Of a stretch of DNA of 47,461 bases, positions 30,960 to 38,496 are shown one piece after another. A model generated the notes under the pieces. That model saw only the letters and a program-made list of their open reading frames with translations. It was not told the origin of the DNA and searched no databases. Within the stretch, counting starts at the first letter, position 1; each line of letters begins with the position of its first letter. This DNA comes from an uncultured Bacteroidales bacterium. GTDB taxonomy: Bacteria; Bacteroidota; Bacteroidia; Bacteroidales; WCHB1-69. The position numbers and the translations under genes are program-made. Where the stretch lies: assembly GCA_900316305.1 (NCBI GenBank), contig ONCM01000035.1:1-47461 (forward strand). Direction: 5' to 3'.

Positions 30960-31388
30960 TTACCGACAAGTTGATTCGACTTGCGGATAGATTGTCACTG
31001 CTTTAATCACCGACATCTCATCCGTTTCCTCTTTGCTAATAAACAAGTCAAAGTCGGCAAACATGTGGAAGTGGTCACCAGTTTCATTAATGAAGTTTAA
31101 TATATACTGCATCTCCGAGAAGCCATCCACATCAAACAGGAATTGAACAGTGGATGATTTCAAGTCATACAAGCACATTATATGATAATCGGTACCAGAA
31201 AACGTCTCAGCTGTGACAGGTATCACCTCCAAACAACGGACACTTATCATATCCGATGTGGTATTTGACAGCGGAAAATTCAATTTACCCTTTTTGCTCC
31301 GCAACAACTCCATAAACTGAAGCAGCCCATCTTTGTCAAGAGTAATCTCGACATAGTTGGAATTAGGGAAGATTATTAGTTTACTCAT
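30960..31388 (-). CDS. Unknown soluble protein after the 31650 small gene
   Basis: 142 residues from MSKLIIFPNSNYVEITLDKD. A GTG at 31421 would extend into the upstream gene and is less likely. The protein is acidic and beta-rich (HIMCLYDLKSSTVQFLFDVD) and matches no family I know. It starts 19 bases after the stop of the small gene upstream, as in a two-gene cassette. There is no toxin motif. Confidence 0.65.
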   Translation of the reverse strand: MSKLIIFPNSNYVEITLDKDGLLQFMELLRSKKGKLNFPLSNTTSDMISVRCLEVIPVTAETFSGTDYHIMCLYDLKSSTVQFLFDVDGFSEMQYILNFINETGDHFHMFADFDLFISKEETDEMSVIKAVTIYPQVESTCR

Positions 31389-31407
31389 AGGTGAGTTGCA
31401 GTTTTTT

Positions 31408-31650
31408 TCATTCTGTCGCACTCAAATCATCTAACAAGTCGTCCACACTATCATAAACTTTATTTTGATTGCGCCCTGATATGGCTTCAGCTATAGCCGC
31501 TTTTGTCACATCATTGGGCTCATCATAAACCACGTCAAGCAGAACGCTTTCCACATAGTTGTTGAGCGTTCTGTTCACCTTGGCGGCATTTTGTTTCAGC
31601 CGTTCCAACAGGAATATTTTCGGCTGCAAAGATAATGTTTTTTCGGACAC
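31408..31650 (-). CDS. Small antitoxin-like protein
   Basis: 80 residues from a GTG at 31650; a stop lies shortly upstream, and no ATG is available. The N-terminal LSLQPKIFLLERLKQNAAKVNRTLNNYVESVLLD has the strand-helix-helix pattern of ribbon-helix-helix proteins. The acidic tail (KVYDSVDDLLDDLSATE) is typical of small Bacteroidota antitoxins. The next gene is not a known toxin, so the assignment is tentative. Confidence 0.6.
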   Translation of the reverse strand: MSEKTLSLQPKIFLLERLKQNAAKVNRTLNNYVESVLLDVVYDEPNDVTKAAIAEAISGRNQNKVYDSVDDLLDDLSATE

Positions 31651-31672
31651 CCAGCAGATTACTTAAAAAATG

Positions 31673-31680
31673 TATTTTTG
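31673..31680 (+). promoter_or_regulatory. -7 promoter element for the 31703 lipoprotein
   Basis: TATTTTTG 23 bases upstream of the ATG at 31703. Confidence 0.65.
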
Positions 31681-31702
31681 CACTCCAAAATAACGACTCA
31701 CT

Positions 31703-32893
31703 ATGTCAAAGAGAATCTTAAGCATTCTGTTGGTAGCATTGTCGGCGGCGCTCTTCCTGACTGCCTGCAAGGTCGGCGAGAAGACGACGGGAGTCACGAT
31801 GGAGGAACTCCGGAACACGGACCTCTCGCGGGTGATTATGCCGGATTCCATCCTGACAGATCCTGACTACTGTTCCTCAGAGGAGGAGTTTGTCTTCATC
31901 GAAAAAGCCTTCGAGCCGTACTGGTTCGAGCCCATCGGGTATCGGGGCCGCGACTTCCAACGTTTCTACATCCATTACGACAGCGTGCGTTTTAAGGGCA
32001 ACGGGGTCTATGACGTGTATGGGCGCACCCGTTATCGCGACACCATCCGGCTTTTTTCCGGAATGATCACGTTAGATTCCATGCGTCTGTACCATGAGGA
32101 ATACCTGCCGTCAACGGGTGAATTCGGGAGCTTGTACGGACATTACCAGTTTGACGAAGACGAATTTTCCGGTGGCGGGATTCTGACGGGCAAAATGACG
32201 ATCGACTTCGTGAAAGTTAACGGGCGGTTCTACTACGATGCTTTTAAGTTAGGTTTGGCCGACGGTTACAGTAACCGCCAGTACGAGGGTGTGTGGACTT
32301 CGAAAGGCCTCACCCGTATGGAGAAGTGCAATTGGGGCGATTTCCGGATACCCGATTCAAAAGGATTGGACATTGGCGTTGGCGAGTTTAGCCCCGTAGA
32401 TGAATACCTAAATTGCGGTTGGCAAGTTTATACATACGGTTGGGCAGAGAATGATTCTTTACAGGCTATAGATCGAGCTGATATGCAATGGTTCACCCAC
32501 GAGGAGGACTATATCATCCCCTATTCCGGGCGGTTGCAGCGGTATCTGAAAGAGTACGGCTACGGAAAGAGTCAGCCCTCGGCAAAAGTGGTTTTGGGGA
32601 CTATCCCAGCAACGATGGAGGAGTTTAACGTCTGGTATGAAATGGGGGCGATGGAAAACGACTATCTATGGCCTCCGATGAGCGACTACGCGCACGCCGA
32701 CAGCACTGGCATTATGTTTGCCTATATGCGTATGGGCGAGTTCTCCGATGGAGAAATATCAGAGGGACTTTTTGACGATTACTTGGAACTACAAAAGGAA
32801 CACCCTGCCCTTTTCGACAAATACCGCAAGCAATTGTCGAAAGAATGGAATCAGGCATTTGAATGGTGGAAGAAAGAGATGCACAAGGAGTAG
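31703..32893 (+). CDS. Unknown lipoprotein, 396 residues
   Basis: Signal peptide with lipobox (LVALSAALFLTACKVG, Cys at about 22). The mature protein is rich in Tyr, Asp and Trp, with strands such as GVYDVYGRTRYRDTIRLFSG and a helical end (HPALFDKYRKQLSKEWNQAFEW). No family was recognised. Its TAG stop (32891-32893) lies within the first bases of a family A palindrome, so the element may have supplied the stop. Confidence 0.75.
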   Translation: MSKRILSILLVALSAALFLTACKVGEKTTGVTMEELRNTDLSRVIMPDSILTDPDYCSSEEEFVFIEKAFEPYWFEPIGYRGRDFQRFYIHYDSVRFKGNGVYDVYGRTRYRDTIRLFSGMITLDSMRLYHEEYLPSTGEFGSLYGHYQFDEDEFSGGGILTGKMTIDFVKVNGRFYYDAFKLGLADGYSNRQYEGVWTSKGLTRMEKCNWGDFRIPDSKGLDIGVGEFSPVDEYLNCGWQVYTYGWAENDSLQAIDRADMQWFTHEEDYIIPYSGRLQRYLKEYGYGKSQPSAKVVLGTIPATMEEFNVWYEMGAMENDYLWPPMSDYAHADSTGIMFAYMRMGEFSDGEISEGLFDDYLELQKEHPALFDKYRKQLSKEWNQAFEWWKKEMHKE

Positions 32894-32957
32894 AGACGCA
32901 AAATTTTGCGTCTCTACAACGGCGATTCCGTAGAGACGCGCTGCAGCACGTCTCTAC
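32890..32957. repeat. Two family A palindromes between convergent genes
   Basis: The first copy (32890-32917) is a perfect 28-bp palindrome, GTAGAGACGCAAAA plus its inverse. The second (32930-32957) has the same arms around CGCTGCAGCA. A 12-nt spacer separates them. They lie between the lipoprotein stop and the stop of the FMN reductase and could act as terminators for both. Confidence 0.85.
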
Positions 32958-32965
32958 AACGTACA

Positions 32966-33517
32966 TTACCCTAAATATTTCACGAACGCCTCCGCCTGGG
33001 CCTTCAGTGCGGCGCGTTGCTCGTCGGTGAGGATCATGCGGCCCTCCGTCCAGGCCTCCGCGTTGAGGACGACACCCGTCTGCGGATCAGTCATCACGTC
33101 GGCCTTGATGAAGGTGAGCAGTTCGGTGAGCTTCTCGCGGCACTTGCCCGTGGCCATCTGACCGCCGGCACCGCTCAGCGCCACCTTCTTGCCGTTCATG
33201 ACCGTGGGCGTGGCGAAATCGTAAGCCATCACGGGGCGGGAGAGCCAGTCTATCACGTTTTTCAGATGTCCGGGATAGCTGAAGTTGTACTCGGGGGTAA
33301 AGATCCAGAGACCGTCGGCGTTGGCCACCGTTTCGCGCAGTTTGGCCACCGCTGCGGGCGCGGGATATTCGATGTCCTGGTTGAGGAACGGCATGTCCGT
33401 GTAGTCCAAATAGGTGACTTCGGCAATGCCTGCCAGATTCTTTTCCGCCTCTTGGGCGAGCTGCCGGTTGAAGGAGTCTTTTCTCAAGGAACCTACGATG
33501 AAGAGTATCTTTTTCAT
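32966..33517 (-). CDS. NADPH-dependent FMN reductase family protein
   Basis: 183 residues. Flavodoxin-like fold with the FMN phosphate loop GSLRKDSFNRQLAQ and the family block FTPEYNFSYPGHLKNVIDWLSR that contacts the isoalloxazine ring. VALSGAGGQMATGKCREKL also fits. It probably reduces quinones, azo compounds or chromate with NAD(P)H; the physiological substrate is unknown. Confidence 0.92.
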   Translation of the reverse strand: MKKILFIVGSLRKDSFNRQLAQEAEKNLAGIAEVTYLDYTDMPFLNQDIEYPAPAAVAKLRETVANADGLWIFTPEYNFSYPGHLKNVIDWLSRPVMAYDFATPTVMNGKKVALSGAGGQMATGKCREKLTELLTFIKADVMTDPQTGVVLNAEAWTEGRMILTDEQRAALKAQAEAFVKYLG

Positions 33518-33547
33518 ATTGAAGGAGAATTAATTGATTTCTGATGG

Positions 33548-33555
33548 CAAAGATA
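33548..33555 (-). promoter_or_regulatory. -7 promoter element for the FMN reductase
   Basis: Minus-strand TATCTTTG 31 bases before the start. On the plus strand TATTTTTA (33594-33601), a one-mismatch element, may serve the ferredoxin-type gene at 33624. Confidence 0.6.
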
Positions 33556-33623
33556 CTATTTTTCAGAGACCGGCAGGGCGTTCAATTATTTCTTATTTTT
33601 ACGCCTTCAAAAAATAGCCTATA

Positions 33624-34442
33624 ATGAAAAAGTATAAAACCCCGATTCTCCTCCTTGTGTTGTTCGAAGTTATCGCCGTATCGCTTTGGTTGTCAACAGG
33701 GAACCTCTTCTTTCTGCTGAACTTCTCCTACATCGGCATCTGCCTTAGTGTGGGAGGAATATTGATGACTGCGGGATGGAAATACGCCCGTGAGTTCGTG
33801 CAGTTCACTGTGGGAAGTTACATGTTGGTGTTCCTCGGACTTATCTGCCGTGAGAACATGCAGATTGAGGGGTTTTGGTACTACCTGCTGTCCGGGGTTG
33901 TCGGGGCGGGGGTGCTGCACTACGCCATTGCCAAGATTTTCGGACCGTTGCTGTTTGGGCGTGGCTGGTGCGGGTTCGCCTGCTGGACAGCCATGATCCT
34001 CGACCTGCTGCCGTACCGGAAACCGACCAATCCGCGAAAAAGCTTCGGATGGATACGCTACGTGATGTTCGGACTCTCCCTCGCACTGGTCGTTTTGCTG
34101 ATGTGCCTCGGCAAAGCCAACAAAACGACGATGTTCTATCTTTTCGTGGCCGGAAACGTGGTATATTACGTCGTCGGGATTATCCTGGCCGTCGTGCTGA
34201 AGGACAACCGCGCTTTCTGCAAATACATCTGCCCGATCACGGTGTTCCTGAAGCCGATGAGCTATTACTCTCTTCTGCGTATCAAATGCGACGAGAAAAG
34301 GTGCATCCAATGCGGCAAGTGCCTGGAAGTCTGTCCGATGGAGGTGGAGGTTAACAACAATTCGCGCAAGCGGAAGAACGCCACCGAGTGCATCTTGTGC
34401 CAAAATTGCAAGAAGGCGTGCCCTGTTGGGGCGTTGAAGTGA
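33624..34442 (+). CDS. Membrane-bound 4Fe-4S protein (NapH/CcoG-like)
   Basis: 272 residues: about five transmembrane helices, then a C-terminal domain with two complete 4Fe-4S motifs, CIQCGKCLEVCP and CILCQNCKKACP. The membrane part contains RGWCGFACWTAMILDLLPYR and FCKYICPITVFLKP, with the paired Cys-x3-Cys-Pro sequences seen in NapH/YccM-type electron-transfer proteins. It probably passes electrons between the quinone pool or cytoplasmic donors and a periplasmic acceptor. No partner reductase is adjacent apart from the divergent flavin reductase. Confidence 0.9.
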   Translation: MKKYKTPILLLVLFEVIAVSLWLSTGNLFFLLNFSYIGICLSVGGILMTAGWKYAREFVQFTVGSYMLVFLGLICRENMQIEGFWYYLLSGVVGAGVLHYAIAKIFGPLLFGRGWCGFACWTAMILDLLPYRKPTNPRKSFGWIRYVMFGLSLALVVLLMCLGKANKTTMFYLFVAGNVVYYVVGIILAVVLKDNRAFCKYICPITVFLKPMSYYSLLRIKCDEKRCIQCGKCLEVCPMEVEVNNNSRKRKNATECILCQNCKKACPVGALK

Positions 34443-34515
34443 TTAGGCACTAGGCCGTCTTCTTCCACGTTGCGCAACGTCGCCGTCTCGGGGAACTCGC
34501 CCGAGAAGATTGGCA

Positions 34516-35655
34516 TTATTTCATATACTCATGCATGTCCAGACTCATGATTCGGTCGAAAGCCTGGACATTTGCCGTTTCAACTTTGAGGAATACGGTG
34601 GCCGCCACACCCGAAGTCTTGTCGGGTACAAGCCGCACGTCGATAACGCCGGGGAAGTCCGCACTGAACTTCTCGTCATCAAAAGCCTTGTCCTCATCGC
34701 CTTTCGGCAGGTCAAGCACGGTGAAAGCGTAGGTGAAATCTTCCCGGCCCTTCCACATCTCGTCCTTTGTAACGCGCCTGCCTTTCAGGAACGAAAGCAT
34801 CGGGTGCTGGCCGCTGATGAAGACCTGCAGTTCGTTCAGGCAGAAACCCGTGAACCTCAGTGGGTTAATCTCAATCGGCACTGCTTTCTTGCCGTCATAT
34901 CGGAACTCAATATGCATGGGGAAATTCCGCAGATGCAATGTGTTGTTGAGGTTCGTGAGGAAGCGGGTGAAGGGCTCTTCATACTGGTCGAACAGCCCTT
35001 TGCTGGTCATATACAGACGATCGGAAGTGTCGGACTCGTCCATGAATTTGTGATGGAAGATATTGAGTATCACAGGATTCTCATTCTCGTCATAATAAGC
35101 ATCCACAGCATATTCCTCACCATGGATATACTCTTCAATCAAGAAGCGGCTCTTTCCGACCACAAATTCCGGGAAATCAGCACCGGCCTTTGCAAAATCC
35201 TGCTGCAAAGTCTCCACCGCCTTCCGATATTCTTCGGGATTGTGCACCACGAAAACACCTTTGCTCAAGAAACCTACCGACGGCTTGATGACGCACGGGA
35301 ATACAATGCTGTCGGTGTTTAGCTGTGCCATCTCATTGATATTCACCTCTTTGAAGAAGAAATCGGGGTAGATGTCGCGACAGATCTTTCTGAACGCGGA
35401 CTTGTCCTTCACGATGGAGATGCCATCAAGGAAACGTTTGTCCTGAATGTGGTCGTAAATCCATCCGAGGGCGTTTTCCGACACCGTATATAGCTTGCCT
35501 GTTTTCTTGTATTCTTCACAAAACTCGTTATCCGACAATACTTTGCCATTTAATACGCGCTCTTGTGACATTTCGTTTTTCAATACGGGGATACCGTTTT
35601 TCTCCAGGGTTTCCACCATCATATCAGACGCAAAAGGTCTCTCTAATATTACCAT
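34516..35655 (-). CDS. ATP-grasp domain protein
   Basis: 379 residues. ATP-grasp elements: CVIKPSVGFLSKGVFVVHNPEEY, then FLIEEYIHGEEYAVDAYYDEN and FPMHIEFRYDGKKAVPIEINPLRF, with the Glu and Asn that bind Mg-ATP. Members ligate a carboxylate to an amine, but this one has no substrate clue. Just after the stop, overlapping as TAATG, is a short open stretch (IFSGEFPETATLRNVEEDG) that looks like the remnant of a further gene. Confidence 0.87.
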   Translation of the reverse strand: MVILERPFASDMMVETLEKNGIPVLKNEMSQERVLNGKVLSDNEFCEEYKKTGKLYTVSENALGWIYDHIQDKRFLDGISIVKDKSAFRKICRDIYPDFFFKEVNINEMAQLNTDSIVFPCVIKPSVGFLSKGVFVVHNPEEYRKAVETLQQDFAKAGADFPEFVVGKSRFLIEEYIHGEEYAVDAYYDENENPVILNIFHHKFMDESDTSDRLYMTSKGLFDQYEEPFTRFLTNLNNTLHLRNFPMHIEFRYDGKKAVPIEINPLRFTGFCLNELQVFISGQHPMLSFLKGRRVTKDEMWKGREDFTYAFTVLDLPKGDEDKAFDDEKFSADFPGVIDVRLVPDKTSGVAATVFLKVETANVQAFDRIMSLDMHEYMK

Positions 35656-35722
35656 AACACTATGATTTATTCGTTCTTACAATTAAAATATGGACAAACT
35701 GAGACATGGAAGTTTGTCGCGG

Positions 35723-35766
35723 CAAAAATACTCAATTTGTCCATATTCGTAATTTATGTATTTTTG
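35723..35766. promoter_or_regulatory. Divergent -7 elements for ATP-grasp and SDR genes
   Basis: Minus-strand TATTTTTG (35730 to 35723) lies upstream of 35655. Plus-strand TATTTTTG (35759-35766) lies 44 bases before the ATG at 35810. Confidence 0.7.
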
Positions 35767-35809
35767 TAAACGAAAAAGATTTGAAAAATAATACTATAAC
35801 ATATTGATT

Positions 35810-36565
35810 ATGAATAAAATCGTTCTTATTACTGGTGCCACGAGCGGTATTGGACTCGGATGTGCACGGAAATTCGCTGCCAATGGCGACAAACTGATCC
35901 TGACCGGACGCAATGAGCAGAAATTGGAAGAAATCTGCAAAGAACTGACTGATAAGGGCACGAAAGTACTGACATTGGTGTTTGATGTGCGCGATCGCGA
36001 AAAAGCCACGCAGTGCATCAACAGCCTTCCGGAAGAATGGAAGGCGATTGACGTGCTGGTGAACAACGCCGGACTCGCCCTCGGCTTGGAACCCGAATAT
36101 GAGGGCAGTTACGAGGATTGGGATACGATGGTTGACACTAACATCAAGGGTTTGTTGACGATGACCCGCCTTGTGGTGCCGGGGATGGTGGCGCGCGACC
36201 GTGGCCATATCATCAACATCGGTTCAGTGGCTGGCGATGCCGCCTACGCCAACGGAAACGTCTATTGCGCCACGAAAGCTGCAGTGAAGACTATTACGGA
36301 CGGTTTGCGTATTGATGTGGCAAGCTCTGCCGTACGCGTGACGAACCTCAAGCCCGGTCTTGTGGAGACGAACTTCAGCAACACGCGTTTCCACGGTGAT
36401 ACCGAGCGTGCCGCCAACGTCTATAAGGGCATCAAGCCGCTCACTGGTGACGACATCGCCGATGTAGCTGTTTATGCCGCTAATGCGCCCGCCCATGTGC
36501 AGATTGCCGAGGTGCTGATCCTCGCCACCCATCAGGGCAGCGGTAGCGTCATTGTACGGAAATAA
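35810..36565 (+). CDS. Short-chain dehydrogenase/reductase
   Basis: 251 residues from the ATG at 35810; a TTG six bases upstream is less likely. Classical SDR: cofactor motif TGATSGIG, VLVNNAGLALG, catalytic Ser in INIGSVAGD and YCATKAA (Tyr-x3-Lys). The closest known group is the YdfG-type NADP-dependent hydroxy-acid/serine dehydrogenases (FSNTRFHGD and ANAPAHVQI blocks fit). The exact substrate cannot be set from the sequence. Confidence 0.93.
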   Translation: MNKIVLITGATSGIGLGCARKFAANGDKLILTGRNEQKLEEICKELTDKGTKVLTLVFDVRDREKATQCINSLPEEWKAIDVLVNNAGLALGLEPEYEGSYEDWDTMVDTNIKGLLTMTRLVVPGMVARDRGHIINIGSVAGDAAYANGNVYCATKAAVKTITDGLRIDVASSAVRVTNLKPGLVETNFSNTRFHGDTERAANVYKGIKPLTGDDIADVAVYAANAPAHVQIAEVLILATHQGSGSVIVRK

Positions 36566-36601
36566 GTAATTGATTTAGTGGAATATCAATGCTGGTTGCC
36601 G

Positions 36602-37327
36602 CTACGGCTTTTTCGTTAATGCATTGAATTCCGCTTTGGCCTTCATCATCTGTTCACGGAAGGCGGGACAAGTCTGCAGAGCGGCATAGCCGATGCTGGC
36701 CGCTGCGCGTGTGGCATCGACATCGCTCTGCCAGTGGGCACCTTCGATGACACGGCTCTCGCCATACATCCAGCCGCGGGCGAAGATGGTGTCGGCGCGG
36801 TCGGGATTGATTTCCGCTAACAATAATGCGGCTAACCATCCGCGTGCCGTATGTCCGGAAGGATAACTGCCCTCGCCTCTCAATTCATCTTCGGTTTCCG
36901 GCGACAGCAGATGCTCGCCATACATCTCGAAGGGCCGCAGACGGTGGTAGTAAGCTTTGGGAGCTACCCGCATCTGGTCGGTGGTGACCAAGCTGGTTTC
37001 CAACAGTTTCCATATTTCCGGCGTTCCCGTCCGAGAGATGGTGAGCCCGAAAGGGATGTTGAACTCCGCCAACAGGGCATCATAAGACCAGACCGCATCG
37101 CGCTTGGCGATGGCGGCACGCGCGGAGTCGAGTCGTTGCGTCTTCCCCCACTGGTAGCGCACTACGTCGTTGGCGAATTCCGGACTGTCGAAGGCAGGGG
37201 GCGCTGGCAGGCACTTGATGAGGTCGGGAAGTTCTTCGACGCTTAAATAAGGCTTAACCGCATCTTTTTGGGCGATGAGGCTTGTCATTGCCAGAGTGGC
37301 AGTTACGATGAGCAATAGTTTTTTCAT
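36602..37327 (-). CDS. PAP2-family acid phosphatase (class A type)
   Basis: 241 residues from MKKLLLIVTATLAMTSLIAQ (signal peptide). The PAP2 motifs are present: KAYYHRLRPFEMYG (KxxxxxxRP), GSYPSGHTARGW (PSGH) and ESRVIEGAHWQSDVDA (SRxxxxxHxxxD). The catalytic His is in the last block. It resembles PhoN-like periplasmic nonspecific acid phosphatases, which strip phosphate from small organic phosphates. It is 53 bases downstream of the transporter-like gene on the same strand. Confidence 0.92.
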   Translation of the reverse strand: MKKLLLIVTATLAMTSLIAQKDAVKPYLSVEELPDLIKCLPAPPAFDSPEFANDVVRYQWGKTQRLDSARAAIAKRDAVWSYDALLAEFNIPFGLTISRTGTPEIWKLLETSLVTTDQMRVAPKAYYHRLRPFEMYGEHLLSPETEDELRGEGSYPSGHTARGWLAALLLAEINPDRADTIFARGWMYGESRVIEGAHWQSDVDATRAAASIGYAALQTCPAFREQMMKAKAEFNALTKKP

Positions 37328-37380
37328 TTCTTTTGATTTGATTGTTTGAAAAAGGAATGTGAACTGCATGAAACTCAGCG

Positions 37381-38142
37381 TCAGTTGATCATCCAAGACA
37401 CTCCGCAACCGATGGCGTAATACTTGCCAAGGTTCTGAAAATCAAGGTCACAACTGATGTCAAGCTGGACGCGCCGTGAAGGCATCCAGGTAAAACCGAA
37501 GTCGGTCATGTATTTGTTTCCCTCGGGATGGAGGTAGTTGTAGGTCTCGACAAAAGCCCCGATGTTGTCCGTGATGTCGAACCAGAGGGCTAAAGAGAGG
37601 AACGTTTGCGGTATGGCGGTCTCGCCGTCCCATTCCGCACCAACATTGTACCACAATGAGAGCCAATCGGTTAGACTATGTTCAAATATGGCATACATTG
37701 AAGGGGCGAGATGCGACGGGGTCAGGTCCTTCGTGCCGACATGCGGTATCTGGAGCTCAGCTGCAAAACCGATGGAAGGGAGCCAATTGGAGCTTTCATA
37801 CAGTTTGAATTTCGCTCCGATGGTAAGCGGCGCAATGCCGAAAGTGTATTTAGTGCCCGGCCCGTCGTTGTACAACAGGAAATCCGTTCCGATGCGCAGT
37901 TCCACATTTTTGAAAATACCGTAGCGCACAATCGTGCTGGTCAGCGTGAAGGTGCGCGATCCGTCGGGACACGACTCGAAACCGAAGCCGTTTTCCCAAG
38001 ACACTTTGTGATGTGGAAGCACATCCGCGCCCCACGTGTATCCGGGACGGTCAGTGGGAAATTCGGGCAACTCCTCTTGGGCTTGGCAGAGGCTCGCAAG
38101 CATCAACAGCGCAAACAGGACGACGATTGGCTTATTTTTCAT
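37381..38142 (-). CDS. Outer-membrane transporter-like barrel protein
   Basis: 253 residues from MKNKPIVVLFALLMLASLCQAQ; longer frames are not favoured because the upstream gene ends inside the start. The mature protein begins ELPEFPTDRPGYTWGADVLP, the N-terminal block of the MetA-pathway phenol-degradation/transporter barrel family, followed by many amphipathic strands (VELRIGTDFLLYNDGPG, LAPSMYAIFEHSLTDW). It overlaps the upstream small gene by 11 bases and is probably co-transcribed with it and the phosphatase. Confidence 0.8.
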   Translation of the reverse strand: MKNKPIVVLFALLMLASLCQAQEELPEFPTDRPGYTWGADVLPHHKVSWENGFGFESCPDGSRTFTLTSTIVRYGIFKNVELRIGTDFLLYNDGPGTKYTFGIAPLTIGAKFKLYESSNWLPSIGFAAELQIPHVGTKDLTPSHLAPSMYAIFEHSLTDWLSLWYNVGAEWDGETAIPQTFLSLALWFDITDNIGAFVETYNYLHPEGNKYMTDFGFTWMPSRRVQLDISCDLDFQNLGKYYAIGCGVSWMIN

Positions 38143-38419
38143 AGAAGATGTTCCGACACATCTGGTGGAGTTTGTTGGTGTGTTCCTCACGTTGTAGTTC
38201 ATGCCTCTCTTTTTTGATCCACATACTGAGAGAATCGCGCACACGCTGCTCGTTCATCGGCTCGCGCGATTGGAAGACGAGTTGCACAGGCTCAAGTATC
38301 TCGGATTCTTTCAGTTTGCCGATTACGTAGTCCACAAACTCTCCATTAAGATCGCCCGGACCACCAAACGTGCTGTAAATGTCGCTTTCGCTCTCGACAT
38401 TGATGTAGATTCCTTTCAT
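38132..38419 (-). CDS. Unknown small protein
   Basis: 95 residues, charged, with no signal peptide or membrane segment (MKGIYINVESESDIYSTFGG at the start). It has its own promoter element at 38450-38457 and overlaps the transporter-like gene by 11 bases. No family was recognised. Confidence 0.65.
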   Translation of the reverse strand: MKGIYINVESESDIYSTFGGPGDLNGEFVDYVIGKLKESEILEPVQLVFQSREPMNEQRVRDSLSMWIKKERHELQREEHTNKLHQMCRNIFYEK

Positions 38420-38449
38420 ATTTTCTGATTCTAGATTATTTTAAGGTCG

Positions 38450-38457
38450 CAAAAATA
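38450..38457 (-). promoter_or_regulatory. -7 promoter element for the 38419 gene
   Basis: Minus-strand TATTTTTG 31 bases before the start codon. Confidence 0.65.
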
Positions 38458-38496
38458 CCACTTTTCTTAATAAATCCCCCTTGAATCTGCGCGATC

